The notes below the pieces were generated by a model. It was not told where the DNA came from and made no database searches. It worked only from the letters and a program-made list of their open reading frames with translations. Position numbers and translations under genes: made by a program. This document shows, in pieces, positions 8,593 to 18,174 of a stretch of 64,000 bases of DNA. The stretch comes from Caballeronia sordidicola (GTDB lineage: Bacteria > Pseudomonadota > Gammaproteobacteria > Burkholderiales > Burkholderiaceae). Within the stretch, counting starts at the first letter, position 1. Every line of letters begins with the position of its first letter. The stretch spans positions 1 through 64,000 of the forward strand of contig NZ_JNFG01000010.1 of the NCBI RefSeq assembly GCF_000729995.1. Direction: 5' to 3'.

Positions 8593-9528
8593 ATGCATGA
8601 AATCAATTCGCGCCGGCTCTCTCACGTGGTTGCGCTGGCCGAGGAAGGAAGTTTCGCCCGAGCGGCTGGCCGGGTCCATTTGAGCCAGCCCGCGCTGAGC
8701 CGGAGCATTCAGGCGCTGGAGGACGAACTCGACGTGAAGCTTTTCGATCGTGCCGCGCGAGGCGTCGCGCTGACCGCTGCCGGCCGCCTGCTGGTCGAGC
8801 GCGCGCGGCGCGTTCTGTTCGAAACGCGGTGCATGTTCCGTGATGTCGAGTTGCTCAAGGCGCACGAACTCGGCGAGGTGAAGATCGGCCTCGGGCCCTA
8901 CGCGGCTGTCGTGCTGCTGCCGGACTTGCTGGTTGAGTTTTCACGGCGCTTTCCCAAGATCAAGGTGCTGATCGAGTTGAGGGAAGGCGACGAATTGATG
9001 CAGAAACTTCGCGAAGAGCGTGTTGATTTCGTGGTGACGGATCGGCGCGTGCCGCCCGTCGCGCCAGACCTGGCCTTGCACCGGTTGCCGCGTCATGAAG
9101 GCGGTTGGTTCGCGCGGCCGGATCATCCCCTGCTGGCGCGGGGCCCGGTGCCGCTGTCCGCGTTGCGGGAGTTTCCACTCGTTTCAGTATCGCTGCCTGG
9201 ATTTATGAAAGACGCGCTGCATCGTCTGCTCAAGTATCGCGCCCACGAGGAAATTCCGTTGCAGGTCGAGTGCAACGACGTTGCCGTGCTTAAAGACGTC
9301 GTGGCGAGAACAGATGCGGTGTTGTTCGCGACGGCCTCGGCGGTCCGGCACGACCTGGAGGCTCAGCGTCTCGCGCGCATTGCGCTCACCCATCCGCCGA
9401 AACTGAGCCTTGAATTCGCACTCGTGTCCCTGGCTGAGCGAACCCATTCGCCGGCCGCCAGCGCGGCGCTGGCGTTGACAGAGCAAGTCATGGACAACGC
9501 CAATTCGGCCGCACGCGGATTGATGTGA
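8593..9528 (+). CDS. LysR-family transcriptional regulator
   Basis: A 311-residue LysR regulator. The N-terminal winged helix-turn-helix (FARAAGRVHLSQPALSRSIQ) is followed by a periplasmic-binding-like effector domain, beginning at GEVKIGLGPYAAVVLLPDLL near residue 95. A TTG three codons upstream at 8584 is an alternative start; neither has an obvious Shine-Dalgarno. It is divergent from the ACS-type MFS gene across about 260 bp, the standard layout for LysR control of a transporter. I see no clear T-N11-A palindrome beyond AT-rich sequence near 8540-8570. Confidence 0.9.
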   Translation: MHEINSRRLSHVVALAEEGSFARAAGRVHLSQPALSRSIQALEDELDVKLFDRAARGVALTAAGRLLVERARRVLFETRCMFRDVELLKAHELGEVKIGLGPYAAVVLLPDLLVEFSRRFPKIKVLIELREGDELMQKLREERVDFVVTDRRVPPVAPDLALHRLPRHEGGWFARPDHPLLARGPVPLSALREFPLVSVSLPGFMKDALHRLLKYRAHEEIPLQVECNDVAVLKDVVARTDAVLFATASAVRHDLEAQRLARIALTHPPKLSLEFALVSLAERTHSPAASAALALTEQVMDNANSAARGLM

Positions 9529-9658
9529 TGGGCGGGCAAGATGTAATCGGCAGGCGCCACGCATAGGGCTTTCCCTTGGGCGGGTTGACAAAGCACGAGC
9601 GTTCGCCGAGGATCCGGAATCCCGATTCCGTTTTGCGCAACACCGTTCACAAGACCCC

Positions 9659-10342
9659 ATGACCCGACCCCAGCCACGCAGCCGCGCAGCAGTTGAATTC
9701 GCCCTCCCGATACCGCGGCAGGCGCGCAGCCAGATCGGGCTGGAAAAGATGCTGCAGGCTGGCCGCGAGTTGATTGAGGAGAGTGGCAATCTGGACGATC
9801 TGTCGATCACGGATATCGTCGAACGCTCGGGTACTTCTATCGGCGCGTTCTACAGGCGCTTCGACAGCAAGGACATGTTTTTCGACGTGGTGCTCGACCG
9901 CGCAATGGCCCAAAGTCGCGACCGCGTGCGCGACATGGTGGCCAGCGAGCCCGAATGGCGCTCAGGTGACGCGCGAAAAGTCGCGGACGCGATCGTCGAG
10001 ATGTATGTGCTGTCGTTTCGCCGCAATCGCGGACTGTTCCATGCGTCGCTGTTACGCGTTTCGCGACCGAGAGCGACGTGGGACATCGTCAAGGAAGCGA
10101 ACCGCGACGTGCTCGCGTTGATCGTACCGCCGCTCGTCGCCGCTATTGCGAAAGAACGCAATGCGAAAAAAGCGGATGCAGAGTCGATCGAATTCGAGGT
10201 ACAGGCTGCGCTTCAACTGATCCTGGGGATGCTGGTCAACCTCGTCCTGAACGATCCCGGCCCATTGTCACTGGCGAGCCGCCGTCTGACGCCTTGGCTC
10301 AAGACACAGTTTTGCCGTTGCCTGGTTCTGGCCGTTTCTTGA
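9659..10342 (+). CDS. TetR/AcrR-family regulator
   Basis: A 227-residue TetR-type regulator with the helix-turn-helix LDDLSITDIVERSGTSIGAFYRRF around residues 45-68 and a helical ligand domain. It lies 69 bp upstream of the alkylsulfatase gene in the same direction and probably controls the sulfatase-FadD pair. The first ATG has only a weak ribosome site. The ligand might be an alkyl sulfate, a fatty alcohol or an acyl-CoA; that is inference from the neighbours. Confidence 0.87.
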   Translation: MTRPQPRSRAAVEFALPIPRQARSQIGLEKMLQAGRELIEESGNLDDLSITDIVERSGTSIGAFYRRFDSKDMFFDVVLDRAMAQSRDRVRDMVASEPEWRSGDARKVADAIVEMYVLSFRRNRGLFHASLLRVSRPRATWDIVKEANRDVLALIVPPLVAAIAKERNAKKADAESIEFEVQAALQLILGMLVNLVLNDPGPLSLASRRLTPWLKTQFCRCLVLAVS

Positions 10343-10411
10343 TTTTTTCAGCAAAAACGGAACAAGAATTCCGGTTCCGATTGTATTTTCGACTACCGCA
10401 AGGAGACATCC

Positions 10412-12232
10412 ATGACCCCATGTTGCGCCGGCCTATCGCGCCAACCCGCTTTTGACGCGCCACACATTGGCGATCCGCTCGATGTCGCGTTCGACGCCGG
10501 CGTGAACCTCGCCTTCGCGATCGCCGCACCGACCGTCCCGCCGCGCCTGACGCAACATTCGCAGCGCATGGCTCAGCGCATCTACCGCGTGGCGGAGCGC
10601 GTGTATTGCGCTGTCGGCTATGCGATTGCGAACATCATCTTCGTGGTTGGCGACGACGGTATTGTGGTGATCGATACAACCGAAGCCGTATCGGCGGCTA
10701 AACGAATCTATGAGGACTTCTGTGCAATCGATCCGCGCCACGCGCGATTGCCCGTGAAGGCGGTGGTCTACACGCACAACCATACGGACCACACGGGCGG
10801 TGTGCGTGCGTTTGCCGACGAGGCGCAACTCGCGGCGGGAAGTGTCGAGATCATCGCGCATAGCTCGCTGATGGAAACGGTCATCAACAACGCGAACCTT
10901 GTCGCGCCTATCCTTGCCGCGCGCTCGGCGTACAGCTTCGGCACACTGCTGCCCGCGGGCCCGACCGGCAAGGTCAATGCAGGGATCGGACCGGTGTTGA
11001 TTGCCGAACCGGCGAGTTTTCTCGCACCCACGCGCGTATTCGACGATACCCTGGATATCGTGCTCGCCGGGGTGCGTTTCGAGTTCCGCTATGCGCCATC
11101 GGAAGCCGATGACGAGATCGTGATGTGGCTGCCCGACCTTGGTGTCCTGCTGTCGGCGGAGGTGATCCAGGGCGAGTGTCTTGCGAACGTGCATACGCTG
11201 CGTGGCACGCGCTATCGCGATCCGGTGCGCTGGTATCGAACCATCGACATGATGCGGGACTTCCATGCGGCGCACATGGTGCCGGCGCATGGCCGTCCGG
11301 TGTCGGGCGAAGCGGCCGTGGCGGACGTATTGTCCGTGTATCGCGACGCGATCCAGTTCATCCACGACCAGGCGATCCGCCACATGAATCGCGGCCTCAC
11401 GCAGGACGAACTCGCCGACGCCATTCCGTCGCTGCCGCCGCATCTGGCCCAGCATGCGTGGCTCGGCGAGTACTACGGCACGGTCAAGCATTCCGTGCGG
11501 CAGGTGTACACCGGACAACTGGGGTGGTTCGACGGCGATCCCGCTTCTCTCGATCCATTGCCACGTGCAGAGCGGGCTCGCCGCACGGTCGACATGATGA
11601 ACGGTACCGAAGCCGTGCGCGCGGCCGCCCGGGTGGCGCTCGGGGACGGTGACTGGCGCTGGGCTGCCGAGCTCGCCACATTGCTCGTGCGACTCGATAC
11701 AACGGATTCCGACGCACGGGCGATCAAGGCGGAGGCGTTGCGCGAGTTGGGGTATCGCACCGAGAACACCAATTGGCGCAACTGGTATTTGAGCGCGGCG
11801 CGCGAGCTGGAACATGCTTACGACGAGCTGCCGTTTGCGGGCGGCGGCGGACTGTCCTCCATGGACGTGATGCGCGCGCAACCGCTTGGCAACGTATTGC
11901 AGCGCCTCTGCGTTTCTGTCGATCCAGTGCAGTCTGCCGATGTCCACATGATCCTCACACTGTGGCTGACGGATCGGGACGCCATGTTCGCGCTGGAATT
12001 GCGCAAGGGGGTGCTTCAGGTGCACGAGCGCCCGTGGCCAAATGCTCACCTTCAGCTTGCGCTCGATACCGCAACTTTGTACACGATGCTGCGCGACATC
12101 GCGGGCCAGGTGCCGGGGTTGCTTCAGGAAGGAACCATCGTGCTGGAGCGGGGAACGGTCGATCAACTGCGTACGTTCACAGGCTGCTTTGATCGGCCGC
12201 AGCGACGCTTGCCCGCGCTTGCGGCACGTTAG
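10412..12232 (+). CDS. Metallo-beta-lactamase-fold alkylsulfatase (SdsA/YjcS-like)
   Basis: A 606-residue enzyme of the SdsA1/YjcS group, which hydrolyses primary or secondary alkyl sulfates to alcohol and sulfate with two zinc ions. The metal motif HxHxDH is intact (THNHTDHTGG, residues 121-130). A middle dimerisation region includes LGYRTENTNWRNWYLSAARELE near 455, and an SCP2-like C-terminal domain runs from about 490. No signal peptide is visible and the protein is somewhat shorter than SdsA1, so it may act in the cytoplasm. The start has AAGGAGA upstream. The FadD gene begins 18 bp after the stop. Confidence 0.88.
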   Translation: MTPCCAGLSRQPAFDAPHIGDPLDVAFDAGVNLAFAIAAPTVPPRLTQHSQRMAQRIYRVAERVYCAVGYAIANIIFVVGDDGIVVIDTTEAVSAAKRIYEDFCAIDPRHARLPVKAVVYTHNHTDHTGGVRAFADEAQLAAGSVEIIAHSSLMETVINNANLVAPILAARSAYSFGTLLPAGPTGKVNAGIGPVLIAEPASFLAPTRVFDDTLDIVLAGVRFEFRYAPSEADDEIVMWLPDLGVLLSAEVIQGECLANVHTLRGTRYRDPVRWYRTIDMMRDFHAAHMVPAHGRPVSGEAAVADVLSVYRDAIQFIHDQAIRHMNRGLTQDELADAIPSLPPHLAQHAWLGEYYGTVKHSVRQVYTGQLGWFDGDPASLDPLPRAERARRTVDMMNGTEAVRAAARVALGDGDWRWAAELATLLVRLDTTDSDARAIKAEALRELGYRTENTNWRNWYLSAARELEHAYDELPFAGGGGLSSMDVMRAQPLGNVLQRLCVSVDPVQSADVHMILTLWLTDRDAMFALELRKGVLQVHERPWPNAHLQLALDTATLYTMLRDIAGQVPGLLQEGTIVLERGTVDQLRTFTGCFDRPQRRLPALAAR

Positions 12233-12250
12233 GCATCGAGGAGAAGTACG

Positions 12251-13912
12251 ATGAAAAGCACAATGGAAAGAATCTGGTTGAAAGCCTACCCGCCTGGCGT
12301 TCCGGCGGATATCGACCCGACGCAATACCGTTCGCTGCCGGACCTGCTCGATGAGAGCTTCAAGGCGTTTGCGCCACGGCAAGCGTTTGCCTGCATGGGC
12401 CGGACGCTGACGTATGCGGAACTCGACGTGCAGTCGCGAAATCTCGGCGCTTGGCTGCAATCCAAGGGGCTCGCCCGAGGCGCGCGGGTCGCGATCATGC
12501 TGCCGAATGTGCTGCAGTATCCGGTGGCAATGGCCGCTATCCTGCGCGCGGGTTACGTGGTCGTGAACGTGAATCCGCTCTATACGCCCCGCGAACTCGA
12601 GCATCAACTGGTCGACAGCGGCGCGGAGGCGATCGTCCTGCTCGAACCATTCGATGCAGTCTTGCAGGCGGTTCAACGCAACACCCGGGTTTTGCATGTC
12701 GTGGTCGCATCGATCGGCGAGATGATGGGCGTGCCGAACCCGCTTGCGTCCAACGAGCAGGCGCCTACCCCGCGCACTACCTTTGGCGACGCGTTGGCGC
12801 AAGGCGCCCGCAGCCCGCTCAAGCGTCCCGATCTCGAGCCCGATGACCTGGCTGTGCTGCAATACACCGGCGGCACGACGGGCGTTTCGAAAGGGGCGAT
12901 GTTGCTGCACAGGAACCTGATCGCCAACGTGCTTCAGAGCGAAGTGTGGCGTGAGCCGTTGACCCGGGAGCGTCCCGATACCGATACCGATCCTATTGTC
13001 ACCGTGGTTGCCTTGCCGCTATATCATATCTTCGGGCTCACGGTCTGCGCGTTCCTGACCATGCGGGCCGGCGGGCTCGGACTCCTCATTCCGAACCCCC
13101 GCGATATTCCCGGCATGATAAAGGCGCTGCAGGGTTACGCGATTACCTCGTTCCCGGCCGTCAACACGCTTTACAACGCGCTGTTGAACGACCCGGGTTT
13201 CGCCTCGCTCGACCTGTCCAGACTGATGCTTGCGAACGGCGGCGGCATGGCTATCCAGCAAGGAGTGGCGGCGCGCTGGTTTGAGAAGACGGGCAAGTCG
13301 ATCATTGAAGGTTATGGGCTATCCGAGACTTCGCCGTGCGCAACCAGCAACCCGTCAAATGGCACCACGTTTAGCGGTACGGTCGGGGTACCGCTGCCTT
13401 CAACTTTCATTGCGATTCGCGACGACGATGGGCGTGACGTTGCCCACGGCGAGCCCGGCGAAATCTGCATTTCCGGGCCGCAGGTAATGGCGGGATATTG
13501 GAACCGTCCCGATGAAACCGCTAGCGTCATGACACCCGACGGCTACTTCAAATCCGGCGACATCGGCATCATGGATGAGCGCGGCTTCGTAAGGATTGTC
13601 GATCGCAAGAAGGACATGGTCATCGTGTCCGGCTTCAACGTGTATCCGAACGAAATCGAGGACGTGGTCGCCTCGCATCCCGGTGTCTTCGAGGTTGCGG
13701 CAATTGGCGTGCGCGATGAGCATTCAGGTGAGGCCGTGAAGCTGTTCATCGTGCGCCGTGACGCGCGTCTCACTGAGGGCGACGTCATGGCGTTTTGCCG
13801 GGAGCAGCTGACCGGTTACAAGCGACCGAAGGCCATAGAGTTTTGCGACGAACTGCCCAAGAGCAACGTAGGAAAGATTTTGAGGCGCAAGCTTCGCGAT
13901 AGGGAAAGTTAG
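12251..13912 (+). CDS. Long-chain fatty acid-CoA ligase (FadD-like)
   Basis: A 553-residue ANL-superfamily adenylating enzyme. Motifs in order: P-loop YTGGTTGVSKGAML near residue 205, GYGLSETSP near 355, the GYFKSGDIG hinge region near 425, and a C-terminal lysine motif SNVGKILRR. It should activate a fatty acid to acyl-CoA. It follows the alkylsulfatase gene by 18 bp with GAGGAG ahead of its start, so the two are co-transcribed. Together they could convert an alkyl sulfate to acyl-CoA for beta-oxidation, provided alcohol and aldehyde dehydrogenases are supplied from elsewhere. Confidence 0.92.
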   Translation: MKSTMERIWLKAYPPGVPADIDPTQYRSLPDLLDESFKAFAPRQAFACMGRTLTYAELDVQSRNLGAWLQSKGLARGARVAIMLPNVLQYPVAMAAILRAGYVVVNVNPLYTPRELEHQLVDSGAEAIVLLEPFDAVLQAVQRNTRVLHVVVASIGEMMGVPNPLASNEQAPTPRTTFGDALAQGARSPLKRPDLEPDDLAVLQYTGGTTGVSKGAMLLHRNLIANVLQSEVWREPLTRERPDTDTDPIVTVVALPLYHIFGLTVCAFLTMRAGGLGLLIPNPRDIPGMIKALQGYAITSFPAVNTLYNALLNDPGFASLDLSRLMLANGGGMAIQQGVAARWFEKTGKSIIEGYGLSETSPCATSNPSNGTTFSGTVGVPLPSTFIAIRDDDGRDVAHGEPGEICISGPQVMAGYWNRPDETASVMTPDGYFKSGDIGIMDERGFVRIVDRKKDMVIVSGFNVYPNEIEDVVASHPGVFEVAAIGVRDEHSGEAVKLFIVRRDARLTEGDVMAFCREQLTGYKRPKAIEFCDELPKSNVGKILRRKLRDRES

Positions 13913-14002
13913 GAAGCGGGCGTCACCGGCAGAGTCTGAATTGGATTGGACTCAGCCGGAAGCAGAACTTCGAGCACGGCTTGGCGGGCGTTGTAATCAA
14001 AT

Positions 14003-14263
14003 CTAAAAACGCGATGGTGCAGGCCACCATCGCTGAAACATGTCCGTTGGCCGTCTATCCTGCAAACCAGTCGCAGCAGCCCGCCCGTCCCTCGCCCGAT
14101 ACGACGGCGCCCGGCAGTTCATTTCGAGGATTGCTCCGTCGGCAGCAGGCTGCATTGGTACACCGACCGCATGTGTTTCCCGTCGAACATCGCCATACGG
14201 CACGCGAAAGCCACGCTCGTAAAAGTGCTTGATGACGTCCGGAACGCGCTCCGGACATGCGGT
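14003..14263 (-). pseudogene. Remnant of an IclR-family regulator (C-terminal part)
   Basis: A leftward frame without a usable full-length start reads PDVIKHFYERGFRVPYGD, then a HAVGVPM-type strand and an AILEMNCRAPSY strand. This order and spacing match the end of the IclR effector domain (RERGYA...VAAPL...ALNCGAPS). The frame is blocked by TAA at 14264-14266 and no helix-turn-helix part is nearby, so I call it a decayed fragment. The rest of 13913-14498 shows nothing recognisable. Confidence 0.5.
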
Positions 14264-14498
14264 TTAATCCCGCGGCATTTCACTTCGATTCTGTTTGATT
14301 CCGTAACGCAGCGCCTCGCGTCGATCAAGCGGCACATCCCGCCAAGCAGAGCACATCACATTGCAGTGCACACAATCGCGTAACTTAAGCACGTATAGAA
14401 TACTGGCTTATTCGGCTAAACCGCTCGGACGGGCGCCGGCGCCGTGACGAACAACCATGACACCATGACACGGCAGTCGCGCATAAACGAAACGATCC

Positions 14499-15641
14499 AT
14501 GGATACGAAAATAGCGCCGTTTAGCTTGCCTCGCTGGCGATTCACCACCTGGTTATGTTATTCCGGCCCCGACGTACCCGATGACATCCGGGTCGCGCTG
14601 ATCGGAAGTCTGTTCGGCACACTGCCTATTTTCGCCGGCGGCGTCCTCAATACCATCGCTGTTTCCGTTGCGATCGCCATGCGCGAACCCTCGCCGGCAT
14701 TTATCGCCTGGGTGGTGATCGAAGTCGTCCTGTGCAGCGCGCGCCTGGTCTTGCTGGTCGCGGCGCATCGGGCGGCGAGGCGCGGACAGCCGACCTTCAC
14801 CGATGTCTATCTGCTCCTCGGCGTTCTTTGGGGTGCGAGCGTCGGCTACGGTGCATTTATCAGCATCCAGAGTACGGACTGGATTGCCGCCACGCTCTCC
14901 TGCTTGTCCGCCGCCGCGATGGTTGGGGGCATCTGCTTCCGGAATTTCGGCGCGCCCCGACTGGTCGGGATCATGATTCTTTTGTCCCTTGGTCCGTGCT
15001 GTATTGCAGCGGCCATGTCGAAAGAGCTCATCCTGAGCCTGACGCTGATTCAAATTCCGTTCTACCTCGTTGCGATGAGCATCGCGGCATTTCGCCTGAA
15101 TGGACTGCTTGTCTCAACCATGAAGGCGGAACGGGAGAACGATCACCGTGCGCGCCATGACGCGCTGACCAGCCTGCCGAATCGCGCCGGGTTGATCCAT
15201 GCTTCGCAGAACCGATACAAGACAGCGTCGGAAAGTGCCGTAAAAACTGCCGTCCTTTATATCGATCTGGACGGCTTCAAACCCGTCAACGACCAGTACG
15301 GCCACGAAGCGGGAGACCTCTTGCTGGTTATGATCGGCGGCCGTCTCAACGCATTGAAGGGGCCGGAGGACATGGTGTTTCGCATTGGTGGCGACGAATT
15401 TGTCGTCACGGTCAGGGCGCGCAACCATGAGGAAGCGGCTGCATTTGCGGATCGCCTGATCAGCGAAATGTCGGCGTCGTTTGCGCTGACCGCGCATGTT
15501 TCGGTCAGTGTGGGCGCGAGTATTGGCGTGGCTTTGATTCCCGATCACGGCAGCGACGTGCTGACGGCGCTCAATGCCGCCGACAAGGCGCTCAACGTCG
15601 CGAAGGCAATGGGCAAATCGCGCTGGAGCTTCGCGTCATAG
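14499..15641 (+). CDS. Membrane-bound diguanylate cyclase (GGDEF)
   Basis: A 380-residue protein. Six hydrophobic helices fill residues 30-205 and carry no recognisable sensory domain. A GGDEF domain follows from about 215. The catalytic GGDEF is intact at 297-301, with DALTSLPNRAG and FKPVNDQYGHEAGD upstream, so it should make c-di-GMP from GTP. The inhibitory I-site RxxD five residues upstream is replaced by GPED, so product feedback through that site is unlikely. It is a single gene with no obvious operon partner. Confidence 0.92.
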   Translation: MDTKIAPFSLPRWRFTTWLCYSGPDVPDDIRVALIGSLFGTLPIFAGGVLNTIAVSVAIAMREPSPAFIAWVVIEVVLCSARLVLLVAAHRAARRGQPTFTDVYLLLGVLWGASVGYGAFISIQSTDWIAATLSCLSAAAMVGGICFRNFGAPRLVGIMILLSLGPCCIAAAMSKELILSLTLIQIPFYLVAMSIAAFRLNGLLVSTMKAERENDHRARHDALTSLPNRAGLIHASQNRYKTASESAVKTAVLYIDLDGFKPVNDQYGHEAGDLLLVMIGGRLNALKGPEDMVFRIGGDEFVVTVRARNHEEAAAFADRLISEMSASFALTAHVSVSVGASIGVALIPDHGSDVLTALNAADKALNVAKAMGKSRWSFAS

Positions 15642-16204
15642 AGGGGGCAAGTCTTCGCTGATACGTTGGCGTGCTCATCCGCTTCAGTACAGACAAATCG
15701 AATCGGCTCAGCCGGGCTGTCGTATTGCCGCTTGGAACGCATGTTCGCAGTAAACGACTTAATACTTAGGCATCCTTGCTTAAGCATGTCCCGCTGTCGC
15801 TCTAGTCGATCCGCACTCGACACTCTGGATTTATATCCGGGCACAACCTATAACACCCTTAATCGTGCTGGTTAAGACATTGCGCTTAAGGCCAGCCATT
15901 CCCGTTCCTATGATGATTCTCCCTGCTTCGTGACCTGCGAATCCCAAAGCAGGAGAAACCCCGGTCAGTCCAACCGAGCCGCTTTAACAAGCCGGCATTC
16001 GTTGTTATCGACGCTGCCGATGCGTTAATCCATTGAGAGGCTGACCGCCTCAGGCGGGGCGACGTGTCGAGCGTAGGCGAGGGTTTCGCTTGATGACGGT
16101 GCAGCCTTGATGAAGGCGCTTCGCCAACGAGCATCGACCTTTGCGCCAACTCGATTCGTTCGGAGGACCGTCCCGCGCCACGCTTTTACCCCAAGGAGGA
16201 ATTC
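15642..16204. other. Intergenic region, no gene recognised
   Basis: About 560 bp between the diguanylate cyclase and the SnoaL-like gene. It contains an imperfect inverted repeat (15917-15928 against 15947-15957, one base bulged) that could form a hairpin. I see no credible reading frame with a ribosome site. Confidence 0.4.
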
Positions 16205-16603
16205 ATGGACACGCCCATGGAAGTTGTGAGGCGAGCTTATCAGGCGTTTGGGCGCAACGACATCGAGGCTGTGCTCGAGTGCGTCGCGCCGACGCTTGAC
16301 TGGCGAATCGTAGGCCCCGCATCGTTACCTCATGCAACGCAATGTCGTACCCGGCAGGAGGTCGGGCAGTATTTCAAAGATCTGGCCGCGGACGGGGAGA
16401 TCACGACGTGGGAACCCCGGGAGTTTATCGACGCGAACGAGCATATTGTCGTTCTCGGGTTTGTCCGGGTGACGCTAAAAGAAACCGGCAAGCCATTCGA
16501 AACGGAGTGGGTTCACATCTGCACGATAAAGGACGGCTTGTTGACCCGCTGGATCGAGTTCTTCGATACCGCGGCGCGTTTGACCGCTTCACTGCGCGAT
16601 TGA
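16205..16603 (+). CDS. SnoaL/NTF2-like protein
   Basis: A 132-residue protein with the cone-shaped NTF2-like pattern: an opening helix MEVVRRAYQAFGRNDIEAVL, then DWRIVGPASLPH and a run of beta strands ending in DGLLTRWIEFFD. Members are isomerases, dehydratases or ligand-binding proteins; no reaction can be assigned here. An almost ideal ribosome site (AAGGAGG) precedes the ATG. It is a solitary gene. A second, unrelated SnoaL-like protein is encoded at 33927. Confidence 0.8.
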   Translation: MDTPMEVVRRAYQAFGRNDIEAVLECVAPTLDWRIVGPASLPHATQCRTRQEVGQYFKDLAADGEITTWEPREFIDANEHIVVLGFVRVTLKETGKPFETEWVHICTIKDGLLTRWIEFFDTAARLTASLRD

Positions 16604-16773
16604 CTCAGGGTGAGGTGCGGCACACGTTAGCCGGGTGCCGCATTCGTCAGGCTCACTGCTATTTCCGTGGCGGAATGTGCTGGGCAATTGTCCGCCACAT
16701 TGCACGAAGGCCGCAAAATCGTTGGTGAATCACATTGCCGCCAGGCAACGGAATTCACCCTGTCGGGCCTGCG

Positions 16774-17052
16774 CTAGCCTTCGCCGACTGGCTTCGATCC
16801 CCCGTTGAGCCATGCCATCTCCACGTGCAGGAGTTCCGACAAGCGACGGCAGTCGGCGGCTCGCGGCAACGTGATACCCGCTCGCCACAGCGTGACGTCC
16901 CCCTCGGTGACACCCAGCGATTTCGCCACGCGCCCGGACGAAAGCCCGGAACGCTTGATGGTCATGTCGAGCCTTGCCGCGAATGCGCGGCCCGCCCGTT
17001 GGCGATCAGGGGCTTCGCTGACGTGATGGTCGGAAAGGGCATGCGCGTTCAT
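16774..17052 (-). CDS. Small XRE-type helix-turn-helix protein
   Basis: A 92-residue protein with a Cro/C1-type helix-turn-helix in its centre (SSGRVAKSLGVTEGDVTLWR, about residues 38-57), followed by a helix containing LPRAADCRRLSELLHVEMAWLN. The first 25 residues look unstructured. It probably binds DNA as a small repressor. An inverted repeat 52 bp upstream of its start (17104-17121) is a possible autoregulatory site. No toxin gene is adjacent, so it is not obviously an antitoxin. Confidence 0.7.
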   Translation of the reverse strand: MNAHALSDHHVSEAPDRQRAGRAFAARLDMTIKRSGLSSGRVAKSLGVTEGDVTLWRAGITLPRAADCRRLSELLHVEMAWLNGGSKPVGEG

Positions 17053-17503
17053 GAATGTCGCAGGATCTGATACACGGTTACGGTGGTCGAACGGGGCACT
17101 GTACGCGACGAACGAGTCGCGATGGTGACATTACATACCGCTAGAAAGAGCCGATGTGTCTGCGAGCGTACACAAGATGAGAGGCGCCTGGATCGATAGC
17201 CGCGCCTACGCTTTTTTAATGATGTTTTGATGGCAACCGAACATTGAACGGATGTTTCTCGACGCTCGCCATTTCGATGGCACTTCTCAGCAGACAGTCT
17301 GTCGAACCGGCCGGCGGGAAGCGCAACGCGTGCCTCGCTCCGCCTCGCACACATCGATTGATTGTGCGCATTTCGCGGCGCCCGGTCCCGGTCGCCCGGT
17401 CGCCGCGGCAACGTTTGCGCAAGGGCGCTCGCGGGAGTAGGGAGGACGAAGCTGGATTTCGCATGAGCAGCAACCGCTGCCGGTTTTACTACGAGGAGGA
17501 TGC
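17053..17503. other. Intergenic region with a candidate XRE operator
   Basis: About 450 bp between the divergent XRE and DUF2278 genes. CGCGAC-N6-GTCGCG at 17104-17121 is a perfect 6-bp inverted repeat and a candidate operator for the XRE protein. The rest is GC-rich and shows no gene. Confidence 0.4.
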
Positions 17504-18157
17504 ATGGCAGTGAACTACGGGGTGCTCAAGGGCACCGTGACCGGTCATCTTCGCAATGCCGATGACGACCACTATCAAATCCTGGTCCACGCAGGAACGA
17601 CGGTTTTCCGGATTGCGTCGAACGTAAAGTCGTCGGCGCCGCACGCGCCTTCAACGGTTTTGTTCGAAGAGCAGGATACGTTGCCCGAGACACTGACGAG
17701 CGGTCTGGGCGCGTTGACGCCCGGTTTCACCACGCTGCCGTCTACGCCCGGCGGTCTCGCCATCGACTATGTGCGCGGCGGCCTGGTCGATATCAAGGCA
17801 ATGACGCCCGTTCCCGCCGACGCACCCGGCTCGACCAATGATCTGAAAGACAAACTGGAAAGCGCGGTTGTTGCGGCGATGGCCATGGAAGGGTCGATCA
17901 TTTACGCATTTGGATCGAGATGGGGTCCTGAAGAAAACAAGCCGGACCAGTATTTCAAATTTGTCCCCGGCAATGGCGTCCACGACATCCATATGAACCA
18001 GGGCAATGGCGCCCCGTACGAGCAGGACAACGGCGCGTATCAGGACGGAGCGCTGATGATCGCGTACGCGGACGGCACGTGGCGCGCGTTTTTCTTCGCG
18101 TTCCAGTCGCAGACCTTCGATACCGACGACCAGGGCAATCCGCTAGCGGGAGGGTAA
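17504..18157 (+). CDS. DUF2278 (YukJ-like) protein
   Basis: A 217-residue protein matching the DUF2278/YukJ family. The N-terminus reads VNYGVLKGTVTGHL, the middle has the conserved YAFGSRWGPEENKPDQYF stretch near residue 137, then GNGVHDIHMNQGN near 160 and QDGALMIAYADGTWRAFFFAFQSQ near the end. The family is widespread in soil bacteria and its function is unknown. GAGGAGG directly precedes the ATG. No signal peptide is visible. It is followed by a long hairpin shared with the convergent yjdM gene. Confidence 0.85.
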   Translation: MAVNYGVLKGTVTGHLRNADDDHYQILVHAGTTVFRIASNVKSSAPHAPSTVLFEEQDTLPETLTSGLGALTPGFTTLPSTPGGLAIDYVRGGLVDIKAMTPVPADAPGSTNDLKDKLESAVVAAMAMEGSIIYAFGSRWGPEENKPDQYFKFVPGNGVHDIHMNQGNGAPYEQDNGAYQDGALMIAYADGTWRAFFFAFQSQTFDTDDQGNPLAGG

Positions 18158-18174
18158 GCGCGTGGTGTGAGCGC

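Noticed and set aside
10433..12910. Very long leftward open frame opposite the alkylsulfatase and FadD genes
   Set aside because: It is an antisense shadow of GC-rich codons; its translation is rich in Arg and His without domain structure, while the rightward frames carry complete enzyme motifs.
16774..17052. XRE protein as an antitoxin
   Set aside because: No toxin-like gene lies on either side; it is better left as a small DNA-binding protein.
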